Of a stretch of 29,133 nucleotides of DNA, positions 7,486-14,773 are shown piece by piece. The position numbers and the translations under genes are program-made. Location: positions 1 to 29,133 of the forward strand of contig DXZE01000004.1 in the NCBI GenBank assembly GCA_019415435.1. Direction: 5' to 3'. Under the pieces are notes generated by a model. It saw only the letters and a program-made list of their open reading frames with translations. It ran no database searches and was not told where the DNA came from. Position 1 is the stretch's first letter. Every line of letters begins with the position of its first letter. The DNA is from Erysipelotrichaceae bacterium. Its GTDB lineage: Bacteria > Bacillota_I > Bacilli_A > Erysipelotrichales > Erysipelotrichaceae.

Positions 7486-8018
7486 AGAGAATACAGTTAC
7501 CATTAAGTGCAAAGGACTGTCTTTCTCTCCATACAGGGGATGCGGTACTTTTAAATGGAGAAATCTATACTGCAAGAGATGCGGCTCATAAAAGACTGTG
7601 TCAGATGATTGAAAGAGGGGAGAAGCTTCCTTTTGACTTGGAAAATGCAGTGATTTACTATGTTGGTCCAACCCCGGCCAGACCTGACCAGGTGATTGGA
7701 TCTGCCGGTCCTACAACGGCTTCCCGTATGGATCCATATGTCCCTGTGCTTGCAAAGCAAGGCATGCGGGGCATGATAGGAAAAGGAAGAAGGAATGATG
7801 CGGTAAAGAAAGCTATAAAGCAGTATCATATGATCTATTTTGTGGCAGTAGGAGGGGCAGGCGCACTGTTATCCCACCACATTATCAAAAGAGAACCGGT
7901 AGCTTTTGAAGATCTCTTATCAGAGGCAGTGACGAAATTAACTGTACAGGATTTCCCATGTTTTGTAGGAATTGATTGTACAGGCAATGATATTTATGAT
8001 GAGAAAGGAAATGAATGA
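7482..8018 (+). CDS. fumB: Class I fumarate hydratase, beta subunit
   Basis: 178 residues; the C-terminal-type half of two-subunit class I hydro-lyases. Landmarks are LNGEIYTARDAAHKRL near residue 30, YYVGPTPARPD, GSAGPTTASRMD and MIGKGRR, which help bind the dicarboxylate, followed by FVAVGGAGALLS. It must pair with the alpha subunit encoded directly upstream, to which it is coupled by a 4-nt ATGA overlap; the malic enzyme gene overlaps its end in the same way. The symbol is used only to mark the beta subunit and does not imply E. coli FumB, which is a fused isoenzyme. Confidence 0.9.
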   Translation: MKRIQLPLSAKDCLSLHTGDAVLLNGEIYTARDAAHKRLCQMIERGEKLPFDLENAVIYYVGPTPARPDQVIGSAGPTTASRMDPYVPVLAKQGMRGMIGKGRRNDAVKKAIKQYHMIYFVAVGGAGALLSHHIIKREPVAFEDLLSEAVTKLTVQDFPCFVGIDCTGNDIYDEKGNE

Positions 8019-9199
8019 ATATGGATTATTACAAGGAATCATTAAGACTGCATGCAGAACATCATGGCAAACTGACTGTAGAAGCCAAGGTACCATGTGA
8101 AACCAGAGAGGATCTTTCCATTGCCTATACACCAGGTGTAGCAGCACCATGTCTTGAGATACAGAAAGATCCTGAAAAGTCATATTTATATACAAACAGA
8201 GGCAATACGGTTGCGGTCGTTTCTGATGGAACAGCAGTACTTGGATTAGGCGATATCGGTCCAGCCGCAGGCCTTCCGGTTATGGAAGGAAAGTGCCTGT
8301 TAATGAAACGTTTCGCGAACATTGACGCATGGCCTTTGGTCATTGATACAAAGGATCCGGATGAGATCGTAAAGTTCTGTAAGATGATCGCTCCTTCTTT
8401 TGGCGCAATCAATCTTGAAGATATCAGTGCACCACGCTGTGTGGATATCGAGCGCAGATTAATTAAAGAATGCTCTATCCCGGTATTCCACGATGACCAG
8501 CATGGTACGGCAATTGTCGTGTTAGCAGCCTTAATCAACTGCATGCGTCTGAAGAAGGCAGATCCTGCCACACAGAAAGTAGTTATCAGTGGCGCTGGGG
8601 CAGCGGGTTCTTCTATTATCAGAATGCTGTATAACTATGGTTTCCATAAGATCTATGCTTTTGATGTAGATGGCTGTATTGATCCGGATAAAGCAGATGA
8701 CTATAATCCACTCAAGAAAGAATTATTACAGTATGTAAACCTGGATCACCAGCACTATTCTTCATTAGCTGAAGGAATGAAGGGGGCTGATATCTTTGTT
8801 GGTGTATCTGCGCCACATATCGTAACAGAAGATATGATCCGTTCCATGAACGATCATAATATTGTCTTTGCGATGGCAAATCCGGAGCCGGAAATCACTT
8901 ATGAAGAAGTCAAGGAGGCAGGTGCCTGGATTATCGGAACAGGACGTTCCGATTACCCGAATCAGGTAAATAATCTGCTTGCTTTCCCTGGTCTTTTCAG
9001 AGGTGCATTAGATGCCAAGGCTACCAAGATCACAGAAGAAATGAAGATAGCTGCCGCAAAGGGAATCGCATCATTAGTTTCAGATGAGGAACTCAGTGTA
9101 GATCATGTAATCGTATCTGCCTTTGATGAAAGGGTAGTTCCTACTGTTGCCAGGGCAGTAGCGGATGAAGCTGTAAGATCCGGTAATATCAGAAAGTAA
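8015..9199 (+). CDS. NAD(P)-dependent malic enzyme (short bacterial type)
   Basis: Oxidatively decarboxylates malate to pyruvate and CO2 with reduction of NAD(P). 394 residues, the short form without a phosphotransacetylase tail. The active-site and metal segments are visible: SIAYTPGVAAPCLEI, VVSDGTAVLGLGDIGPAAGLPVMEGK, INLEDISAPRC, VFHDDQHGTAIV, then the nucleotide fold SGAGAAGSSIIRML and late FAMANPEPEI and GTGRSDYPNQVNN. Two starts 6 nt apart (8015, 8021) are possible; GAGAAAGGA serves either. It overlaps the fumarase beta gene, so the operon forms a direct fumarate to malate to pyruvate route, usable for fermenting fumarate or malate or, in reverse, feeding fumarate formation. The cofactor preference cannot be read from sequence. 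Confidence 0.93.
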   Translation: MNMDYYKESLRLHAEHHGKLTVEAKVPCETREDLSIAYTPGVAAPCLEIQKDPEKSYLYTNRGNTVAVVSDGTAVLGLGDIGPAAGLPVMEGKCLLMKRFANIDAWPLVIDTKDPDEIVKFCKMIAPSFGAINLEDISAPRCVDIERRLIKECSIPVFHDDQHGTAIVVLAALINCMRLKKADPATQKVVISGAGAAGSSIIRMLYNYGFHKIYAFDVDGCIDPDKADDYNPLKKELLQYVNLDHQHYSSLAEGMKGADIFVGVSAPHIVTEDMIRSMNDHNIVFAMANPEPEITYEEVKEAGAWIIGTGRSDYPNQVNNLLAFPGLFRGALDAKATKITEEMKIAAAKGIASLVSDEELSVDHVIVSAFDERVVPTVARAVADEAVRSGNIRK

Positions 9200-9200
9200 G

Positions 9201-9235
9201 AAAAATGGCGTCTCTTAATGAGAGATGCCATTTTT
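9201..9235. terminator. Bidirectional terminator between malic enzyme and rlmA
   Basis: Long stem AAAAATGGC-G-TCTCT paired with AGAGA-T-GCCATTTTT around a 5-nt loop, giving U runs on both strands. The stop codon of rlmA lies in the loop region, so the gene's last codons are part of the hairpin. Confidence 0.88.
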
Positions 9236-9997
9236 ATATACACGGATAATAAATTCAGCAGTAACGTCCATTTCTTTCACAGCATCCAGTTTCTGAATAT
9301 CTTCAGACTTTGTACGGTGATAGTAAGGTGTCATCGTAAAGAGATTCATCAGATCATCATGAAGAATATGAAATGTATTCCGGATTGTTTCTTCCTGTAT
9401 CAAAGACATATTCGTCTTCAGATCCTTCTCTTCATTTTCATAAGGATTCTCATACAGTAATTCCTTTATCTGCATCAGATGCTTAGGACCAGGAGAAACA
9501 AACAGGAAGTATCCATCCTGTTTCAATATGCGTTCCACCTCTGAAGAGGCAAATGGTGCAAAGCAGGTAACACATACATCGCAACTGTTATCTGGTAAAG
9601 GTAAGTGGAAGATAGAAGCTACGGCATATTGTGTGCTTTTATCATGCTTTGCGGCATGTTTTAAAGCTTCCCTGGACATATCAAAGCCATACTTTGTATC
9701 AGCTGGCAAGACACTTGTATAATAGCCTTCCCCACAGCCAAGATCTGCCAATACTTCCGGATGTAGAGAATTAACTTTTTCTGCAAGGTTATCTCTTAAA
9801 AAACCGTAATCTCCTGTCTGTAAGAAGGCGGTACGTGCCTTTACCATTTCTTTGTTATCACCATGATCTTTGGATTGTTTTAACAGAAGATTCAGATATC
9901 CTTGTTTTGCATAATCAAAAGAATGATGATTTTCACATACTGCAGTATGGTTATATTGATGAAGCGGTTTTCCGCATACAGGACATAATAAATTCAT
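9215..9997 (-). CDS. rlmA: 23S rRNA (guanine-N1)-methyltransferase RlmA
   Basis: SAM-dependent methylation of a guanine in hairpin 35 of 23S rRNA (G745 in E. coli-type, G748 in Gram-positive RlmA(II)). 260 residues from this start. An N-terminal zinc finger has C5, C8, C21 and H25, followed by the family segment SFDYAKQGYLNLL. The Rossmann methyltransferase domain carries LADLGCGEGYYTSVL as SAM motif I and VTCFAPFAS as the active-site strand. The start at 9997 is preferred over one 18 nt upstream because it gives the usual N-terminus (MNLLCPVCG). It leaves a TGTTATACT extended -10 box ending 6 nt before the ATG and no Shine-Dalgarno: a strong leaderless candidate. It is separated from infA by a terminator. 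Confidence 0.9.
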   Translation of the reverse strand: MNLLCPVCGKPLHQYNHTAVCENHHSFDYAKQGYLNLLLKQSKDHGDNKEMVKARTAFLQTGDYGFLRDNLAEKVNSLHPEVLADLGCGEGYYTSVLPADTKYGFDMSREALKHAAKHDKSTQYAVASIFHLPLPDNSCDVCVTCFAPFASSEVERILKQDGYFLFVSPGPKHLMQIKELLYENPYENEEKDLKTNMSLIQEETIRNTFHILHDDLMNLFTMTPYYHRTKSEDIQKLDAVKEMDVTAEFIIRVYKNGISH

Positions 9998-10003
9998 GTG
10001 ATT

Positions 10004-10012
10004 AGTATAACA
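10004..10012 (-). promoter_or_regulatory. Extended -10 promoter of rlmA, leaderless geometry
   Basis: Minus-strand TGT-TATACT, then 6 nt, then the ATG at 9997. Transcription would start on or next to the A of the start codon. No -35 match is visible, as expected for TGn-type promoters. Confidence 0.6.
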
Positions 10013-10017
10013 CAATA

Positions 10018-10038
10018 TAAAAACAGGCTTACGCCTGT
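10018..10038 (-). terminator. Terminator of infA
   Basis: Minus strand ACAGGC-GTAA-GCCTGT followed by TTTTATA: a 6-bp stem with a GTAA tetraloop and U run directly after the infA stop. It abuts the rlmA promoter. Confidence 0.82.
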
Positions 10039-10042
10039 CTTC

Positions 10043-10258
10043 TTACTTGTTTCTGTATACAATTCTGCCATTGGTCAGATCATATGGTGAGATCTCAACC
10101 TTGACCTTGTCTCCAGGCAGAATTCTGATATGGTGTATTCTGAGCTTTCCTGCTAAGGTAGCACGGATATCCATACCGTTTGTCAGTTTTACCTTAAATG
10201 CATTAGAAGAGATATCTTCGACAACACCTTCCATCTGGATTGCATCTTCCTTACTCAA
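10043..10258 (-). CDS. infA: Translation initiation factor IF-1
   Basis: Small OB-fold factor that binds the 30S A site during initiation; 71 residues, against about 72 for the family. Conserved landmarks are SKEDAIQMEGVV at the N-terminus, FKVKLTNGM, GKLRIHHIRILPGDKVKVE and the closing GRIVYR. No ATG fits. The natural start is the TTG at 10256-10258, which aligns with the universal first residue and follows AAGGAGG by about 9 nt. Extending the frame further would translate the ribosome binding site itself. The gene stands alone here, with its own extended -10 (TGATACTAT) and terminator, rather than in the ribosomal-protein spc operon where infA is usual in Firmicutes. Confidence 0.95.
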   Translation of the reverse strand: MSKEDAIQMEGVVEDISSNAFKVKLTNGMDIRATLAGKLRIHHIRILPGDKVKVEISPYDLTNGRIVYRNK

Positions 10259-10286
10259 GTTGCTTCCCCTCCTTAATAACAACAGA

Positions 10287-10295
10287 ATAGTATCA
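10287..10295 (-). promoter_or_regulatory. Extended -10 promoter of infA
   Basis: Minus-strand TGA-TACTAT about 28 nt before the TTG start, leaving room for a short leader with AAGGAGG. An AT-rich stem-loop (ATAAAATC/GATTTTAT, 10295-10324) lies just upstream and may help end queH transcripts, but it has no U run. Confidence 0.45.
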
Positions 10296-10333
10296 TAAAA
10301 TCACGCAGAATTGCAGGATTTTATTGTATTTCA

Positions 10334-11035
10334 TCAATTCTTGGAAGCATCAGGATGTCTTTCTTTATAACTGAAAGAACAGCCGCAGTAATCCTGTCTG
10401 TATATGCAGTAATCATCACATATCTTTTCCGATTTCAGGGCACCGTTAGCTTTCTTGAAATCTGACACAAAGTATTTTGTATGAGAATACTGTTTTCCTA
10501 AAGATAATCCGATTTCATTGATTTTCTGGGAATCTTTCTGTCTGGAAAATGTCATGACGGTTGTGAAATAGTCAAAGCCATGCCTGTCAGCATAGCGGAA
10601 TGCTTCATTCATTCTTTCAGCGTAACATCCAAAGCAGCTCTTCCATCCCTCCGGGTCATTGCCACGGTTATAAAGGACATTCTTCTGATACTCGTTATAA
10701 TCATATTCTGTAACAAGCAGGGGAATTTCATCATGCCATCTTTCATGAAGATAACGTTTTACCTCGGCAAGACGATGATCGTATTCCTCTTTCGGCCATA
10801 TATTGGAATTGTTGTACATGATACTGACATCAAAACCATGTTCCTTAAGAAAGTCCAAAGGCCAGCATGCACATACAATACAGCATGCATGAAGCAGGAT
10901 AGAAGGATTCTTATCAGGATGCTGTTTCTTCCAGTTATCTATTTCCTGTAAAGATAACTTATAGTAGTTCTTTTTAGACGAAGAACGACGGCCTTTGATA
11001 TAGGCTATGTATTCCTGCTGTTCTTCTTTATTCAT
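10334..11035 (-). CDS. queH: Epoxyqueuosine reductase QueH
   Basis: Reduces epoxyqueuosine to queuosine in tRNA, the last step of the pathway; the non-B12 type that replaces QueG. 233 residues. It shows HACCIVCACW near residue 50 (the adjacent CC pair of the iron-sulfur site), the MYNNSNIWPKEEYDHRLAEVKR segment, CFGCYAERM and the C-terminal YCIYRQDYCGCSFSYKER. The family usually has HACCAPCS at the first motif, so the IVCACW variant is a small departure that keeps the cysteines. It overlaps the end of queA by 8 nt and is the third gene of tgt-queA-queH. The operon context makes the assignment very secure. Confidence 0.95.
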   Translation of the reverse strand: MNKEEQQEYIAYIKGRRSSSKKNYYKLSLQEIDNWKKQHPDKNPSILLHACCIVCACWPLDFLKEHGFDVSIMYNNSNIWPKEEYDHRLAEVKRYLHERWHDEIPLLVTEYDYNEYQKNVLYNRGNDPEGWKSCFGCYAERMNEAFRYADRHGFDYFTTVMTFSRQKDSQKINEIGLSLGKQYSHTKYFVSDFKKANGALKSEKICDDYCIYRQDYCGCSFSYKERHPDASKN

Positions 11036-12074
11036 GTGTCAGGAACATGCAGTCTCCAAATGAGAAGAATCTGTATTTTTCTTCTACTGCATGTTTATAA
11101 GCCTTCATGATCAGATCGTAGCCGCCTAAGGCGCAGATCATCATAATCAGGGTAGATTTAGGCAGGTGGAAGTTTGTCAGCATCGCATCGATTGTATGGT
11201 ACTGATAACCCGGATAAATGAAGAGATCAGTATCTAATGTGCATTCTTCAAACTTGCCATAGCGGTTCCATACAGATTCAAGTGTACGTACAGAAGTAGT
11301 GCCTATCGCAATGATTCTTCTTCCTTCTGCCTTTGCTTTATTCAATGTATCTGCGGCATCCTTATCCATGTGGCATAATTCACTGTGCATAACATGGTCT
11401 TTTACATTTTCAGTATCCATCGGTCTGAATGTACCTAAACCTACATTTAATGTGACATCCACAATGGTGACACCTTTCTTTCTTAAGGCATCAAAGATTT
11501 CCCTGGTGAAATGAAGACCGGCAGTAGGGGCTGCGGCACTTCCTTCTACCTTGGAATAAACAGTCTGATAACGCTCTGGATCTGCTAATTTTTCATGAAT
11601 ATATGGTGGTAATGGTATTTCACCAAGCTGTTCCAGGATCTCATTGAAAATTCCCTTATAGATCATTTTGAATTTACGGATACCTTTATCACCAATTTCC
11701 GTACACTTTGCCTTTAAACGTCCATCATGGAAGGTTATCACAGTACCAGGCTTGACGACATGTGCGTTTCCAACAAGACACTCCCATACATCATCTGGTT
11801 CCTGTCTTAATAACAATACTTCTACATGGGCACCGGTTTCTTCCTTGGTTCCATATAAACGTGCTGGTAAAACACGTGTATTGTTCCTGACCAGTACATC
11901 TCCTTCACGGAAGTAATCAACGATATCATAGAAATGCTTGTCTTCTAATTCACCGCTGTCCATATGTACAACTAACATACGGGACGTCTTTCTGTCTTTC
12001 AAAGGTGTCTGTGCAATCAGTTCCTTTGGCAGGTCATAATCAAAATCACTTGTCTTTAAATTGTTAATATCCAT
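11028..12074 (-). CDS. queA: S-adenosylmethionine:tRNA ribosyltransferase-isomerase QueA
   Basis: Transfers and isomerises the ribosyl part of SAM onto preQ1 in tRNA to form epoxyqueuosine. 348 residues, the normal length. Landmarks are FDYDLPKELIAQTPL at the N-terminus, DVLVRNNTRVLPARLYG, GEIPLPPYI, the YQTVYSKVEGSAAAPTAGLHFT segment, GLGTFRPM and TNFHLPKSTL near the C-terminus. The ATG at 12074 is chosen over one 21 nt upstream because AAGAGGG sits at proper distance and the protein then begins as in relatives. It lies 1 nt after the tgt stop. Middle gene of the queuosine operon. Confidence 0.97.
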   Translation of the reverse strand: MDINNLKTSDFDYDLPKELIAQTPLKDRKTSRMLVVHMDSGELEDKHFYDIVDYFREGDVLVRNNTRVLPARLYGTKEETGAHVEVLLLRQEPDDVWECLVGNAHVVKPGTVITFHDGRLKAKCTEIGDKGIRKFKMIYKGIFNEILEQLGEIPLPPYIHEKLADPERYQTVYSKVEGSAAAPTAGLHFTREIFDALRKKGVTIVDVTLNVGLGTFRPMDTENVKDHVMHSELCHMDKDAADTLNKAKAEGRRIIAIGTTSVRTLESVWNRYGKFEECTLDTDLFIYPGYQYHTIDAMLTNFHLPKSTLIMMICALGGYDLIMKAYKHAVEEKYRFFSFGDCMFLTHE

Positions 12075-12075
12075 G

Positions 12076-13209
12076 TTAAAACCCTCTTTCATCAAATCCC
12101 ATTGTGGCTAGTTTTTCTTCTTTAAATGCCACAAATCTGTCTTCCTTAATAGCCTGTCTGGCATCTTCCATCAGTTTAATCAGAAATCTCAGATTGTGAA
12201 TAGAAAATAATCTAGTGCCAAAGCCTTCATTTGTACGGCATAAATGATTCAGATATGCCTTTGTATAGTTACAGCATGTATAGCAGTCGCACTGATCATC
12301 CAATGGACTGAAGTCATCTTTATACTTTGCCTTGCGTATATTGATACGGCCTTCATGCGTCATCAATGTTCCATGTCTTGCAATTCTTGTCGGCAATACG
12401 CAATCGCACATATCAATATTCATACTGACGGCATCAAGCAGATCATTAACTGCTCCGACCCCCATCAGATAGCGCGGCTTGTCAAAAGGTAGTGCTTCTT
12501 CCGACATACGGACCATACGCCGGAATGTTTCCTTGTCTTCACCAACGGAAGTACCGCCTATGGCATAGCCTGGAAAATCCATTTCAACAAGCTTTTCTGC
12601 ACAATAATGTCTCAGATCTTCATTGTCGCCACCCTGTACTATTCCGAATATACCCTGTTCTTCAGGACGCTTGTTGGCATTCTTTCCTCTTTCTGCCCAA
12701 CGCAGTGTTCTTAACATGGAATTCTTTGCATATTCATATGATGCAGGGTAGGGGATGCATTCATCAAAACTCATCATGATGTCTGCCCCGATCGCATTCT
12801 GTATCTGAATACTCTTTTCAGGAGAAAGGAACATCTTGTCTCCATTCAGAATATTTCTGAATTCAACACCTTCTTCACTGATCTTTCTTGTATCAGATAA
12901 TGAGAATACCTGGAAACCTCCGGAATCTGTCAGCATCGGTCCATGATAATTCATGAACTTCTGTACGCCACCAGCTTTTGCCATAATCTCAGGACCCGGA
13001 CGCAGCCAGAGATGATAGGTGTTAGCTAATACGACACCAGCTCCCATATCATACAGTTCTTCTGGTGAAACGAACTTGACAGTAGCCTGGGTGCCGACAG
13101 GCATGAACATAGGTGTTTCTACATCACCATGAGGTGTATGGAGAATGCCTGTACGGGCACCGCAGTTCTTGTCAATATGTGTGATCTCAAATGAAATCGG
13201 ACTCTTCAT
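12076..13209 (-). CDS. tgt: tRNA-guanine transglycosylase (preQ1-inserting)
   Basis: Exchanges guanine-34 of GUN anticodons for preQ1. 377 residues. Family features are PHGDVETPMFMPVGTQATVK, LANTYHLWLRPG, MLTDSGGFQVFSL with the catalytic-region aspartate, GIVQGG, GGTSVGE, LMGVGAVNDLLDAVSMNIDMCDCVLPTR and the zinc site CDCYTCCNYTKAYLNHL. The bacterial-type G..S pattern fits preQ1 rather than queuine use, and the presence of queA and queH downstream agrees. An extended -10 (TGATATACT) at 13241-13249 gives a leader of about 25-30 nt containing AAGGAG. The divergent gene at 13310 shares the intergenic region. Confidence 0.97.
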   Translation of the reverse strand: MKSPISFEITHIDKNCGARTGILHTPHGDVETPMFMPVGTQATVKFVSPEELYDMGAGVVLANTYHLWLRPGPEIMAKAGGVQKFMNYHGPMLTDSGGFQVFSLSDTRKISEEGVEFRNILNGDKMFLSPEKSIQIQNAIGADIMMSFDECIPYPASYEYAKNSMLRTLRWAERGKNANKRPEEQGIFGIVQGGDNEDLRHYCAEKLVEMDFPGYAIGGTSVGEDKETFRRMVRMSEEALPFDKPRYLMGVGAVNDLLDAVSMNIDMCDCVLPTRIARHGTLMTHEGRINIRKAKYKDDFSPLDDQCDCYTCCNYTKAYLNHLCRTNEGFGTRLFSIHNLRFLIKLMEDARQAIKEDRFVAFKEEKLATMGFDERGF

Positions 13210-13240
13210 ATAACTCTTAATACTCCTTGTATGCCCGATT

Positions 13241-13249
13241 AGTATATCA
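13241..13249 (-). promoter_or_regulatory. Extended -10 promoter of the tgt-queA-queH operon
   Basis: Minus-strand TGA-TATACT about 31 nt before the tgt ATG, with AAGGAG between. No clear -35 box. No preQ1 riboswitch is visible in this short leader. Confidence 0.6.
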
Positions 13250-13278
13250 AAGAATACAATAACCTGCCTGTTTTACGT

Positions 13279-13284
13279 TATAAT
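13279..13284 (+). promoter_or_regulatory. -10 box of the membrane protein-arsR-exonuclease operon
   Basis: TATAAT 25 nt before the ATG at 13310. A small inverted repeat AACAG-GAA-CTGTT (13292-13304) lies between it and the start codon and could be a regulator site. Confidence 0.5.
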
Positions 13285-13309
13285 AGTTTGGAACAGGAAC
13301 TGTTTTCTT

Positions 13310-13774
13310 ATGAAATCCCAGCATATTAAAATCAGAAATCTGCCCGTACATCCTGAAGCATATGAAAAAACGATCTTTGTAAGACCAACCGGTATTCTTT
13401 ACATGATGATGGTTATCGGCATAAGCATGATCTTCTTCAGAAAATATCTGCTTTTGTTAGGAACGTCTTTAGTATTATTGTCATTATTTGGTCTGCTTGT
13501 TCTTCCGGACAGGAAACTGCTTCAGTTTACAGATAAGTTTCTGATTATGTATAACTGTGATGACCGTACAGAATGTACGATTGTATATTGGGATGAAATC
13601 GTATCCTGGCAATATGAATATCATAATTCATATGATCAGCTCGTTGTATTTTTAACCGATGGAGATACGGAAACCCAGGAAGTATATTCTCTGCATTCAA
13701 TACGGGCTGCCATGGAAATCCATGCCCCGGGCAAGATGCGGAAGAATGTAAGAATCAGAAAGGAGAGAACATGA
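13310..13774 (+). CDS. Small membrane protein with a PH-like soluble domain, function unknown
   Basis: 154 residues, not assigned to a known gene. Two adjacent membrane spans at about residues 28-64 (TGILYMMMVIGISMIFF and YLLLLGTSLVLLSLFGLLVL with a short turn) are followed by a soluble beta-rich domain (LLQFTDKFLIMYNC, YWDEIVSWQYEY, QLVVFLTDGD, VYSLHSIRAAMEIH). A TM hairpin followed by such strands resembles the bacterial PH-like (YcxB/bPH-type) layout; this is a fold impression, not a match. Its stop overlaps the ArsR-family gene as ATGA, so the two are translationally coupled. Only a weak AGGA sits far upstream of the start. Confidence 0.7.
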   Translation: MKSQHIKIRNLPVHPEAYEKTIFVRPTGILYMMMVIGISMIFFRKYLLLLGTSLVLLSLFGLLVLPDRKLLQFTDKFLIMYNCDDRTECTIVYWDEIVSWQYEYHNSYDQLVVFLTDGDTETQEVYSLHSIRAAMEIHAPGKMRKNVRIRKERT

Positions 13775-14103
13775 AGCTTGTAGATCCTGAAGCAGTAGAA
13801 ATCTGCCGTAAGCAGATGGTCTGTGAAAAAGATGTAGATGACATGAGTCAGATCTTTGATATGTTTGGAGACTCTACAAGACTGAAGATCATGAATGCCT
13901 TATTCGCACATGAATTATGTGTATCTGATCTTGCGTCCCTGTTGGAAATGAGTACTTCTGCCATATCCCATCAGCTCTCCAATCTGAAGAAAACAAAGCT
14001 TGTCACAACGCGAAAAATAGGCAAGATGGTTTATTATTCCATGGCTGATGAGCATATTCAGAACATCTATAAAATGGCATTGGAACATATACACGAAAAA
14101 TGA
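13771..14103 (+). CDS. ArsR/SmtB-family metal-sensing repressor with an intact alpha-5 zinc site
   Basis: Winged-helix dimeric repressor of 110 residues. The HTH covers about residues 30-80 (FGDSTRLKIMNALF, ELCVSDLASLLEM, STSAISHQLSNLKKTKLV). The C-terminal helix carries D93, H95, H106 and E109, reproducing the D-x-H-(10)-H-x2-E spacing of the SmtB alpha-5 zinc site exactly. The alpha-3 position has C50 in ELCVS, where CadC-type sensors have ELCVC, and C12 and C18 are available at the N-terminus, so a partial alpha-3N site is possible. It overlaps the genes on both sides (ATGA at each end). Zn or a similar ion is the likely effector. Targets are unknown; the operon itself and the nearby CDF transporter are candidates. 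Confidence 0.92.
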   Translation: MKLVDPEAVEICRKQMVCEKDVDDMSQIFDMFGDSTRLKIMNALFAHELCVSDLASLLEMSTSAISHQLSNLKKTKLVTTRKIGKMVYYSMADEHIQNIYKMALEHIHEK

Positions 14104-14657
14104 AAATAACCGCAATAGACTTTGAAACTGCAAATCGTTCCATGGCTTCTGTATGCTCAGTAGGTATATCAACAATGCAGGATGGAATCTTGGGTGATTC
14201 TTACTATACTCTGATCAAACCGGAAGCTAATGTGAATCGTTTCGATCCATGGAATGTCAGAATTCATGGTATTCATCCACAGGATGTGAAAGATGCACCG
14301 GAATTCACTGAAATCTATAAATCTTTAACAGATCAGTTTGATAATGCGTTGGTATGCGCGCATAATGCAAAATTTGATATGACATGTTTAAAACAGACAT
14401 GTCTGAATACCGGTAAGCCAATACCGTATATCACTTACTTTGATACACTGGAATTATCCAGAAGGGCATTTCCGCAGATGGCACATCATCGTCTGAATGA
14501 TATGTGTGATTATCTGAATATTGAATTAGATCATCATAATGCTCTGTCTGATTCTTATGGATGTCTGATGATAGTCAAAAGACTGATGGAAATTACAGGT
14601 ATAAGCAGCCTGGATGAATTATTGAAAAAGTATCATGTCAGAAGACATGAATTATAA
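14100..14657 (+). CDS. DEDDh-type 3'-5' exonuclease (DnaQ-like)
   Basis: 185 residues forming a single exonuclease domain. Metal-binding acidic residues are visible: D7 and E9 in AIDFETAN, the second Asp in HNAKFDMTCL (about residue 90), and the H-x4-D end motif in HHNALSDSYGC near residue 150. This is the pattern of proofreading epsilon subunits and stand-alone RNase T/exonuclease X-like proteins. The segment NVRIHGIHPQDVKDAPEF is typical of the DnaQ-like group often annotated as 'exonuclease domain protein'. Whether it acts on DNA or RNA cannot be told. It overlaps the ArsR-family gene as ATGA, so it is cotranslated with a metal sensor, which is unusual for a nuclease. Confidence 0.88.
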   Translation: MKITAIDFETANRSMASVCSVGISTMQDGILGDSYYTLIKPEANVNRFDPWNVRIHGIHPQDVKDAPEFTEIYKSLTDQFDNALVCAHNAKFDMTCLKQTCLNTGKPIPYITYFDTLELSRRAFPQMAHHRLNDMCDYLNIELDHHNALSDSYGCLMIVKRLMEITGISSLDELLKKYHVRRHEL

Positions 14658-14667
14658 GAATGCATGC

Positions 14668-14689
14668 ATGTTTCAATTTTCTGAAACAT
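14668..14689 (+). terminator. Weak terminator candidate after the exonuclease gene
   Basis: Perfect 8-bp stem ATGTTTCA/TGAAACAT with a 6-nt loop, AT-rich, followed by an A/T stretch with an interrupted U run (TTATTATTCTTTC). Confidence 0.4.
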
Positions 14690-14721
14690 AAAATTATTAT
14701 TCTTTCTTTTTTACATATAAT

Positions 14722-14750
14722 TTTACATTATTAATAATTCATCTTATAAT
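14722..14750 (+). promoter_or_regulatory. Sigma-A type promoter of the pyrophosphatase-like gene
   Basis: TTTACA, 17 bp, TATAAT, then about 23 nt to the ATG with GAGGT as ribosome binding site. Confidence 0.75.
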
Positions 14751-14773
14751 GAAGAGGTTATTGAGGTAGTTTT

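Noticed and set aside
10295..10324. Inverted repeat ATAAAATC/GATTTTAT between queH and infA as a terminator
   Set aside because: It is AT-rich with an internal loop and lacks a U run on either strand. Noted in the infA promoter entry only.
13210..13309. preQ1 riboswitch before the queuosine operon
   Set aside because: The leader after the -10 box is only about 25 nt and has no preQ1 aptamer-like pseudoknot.
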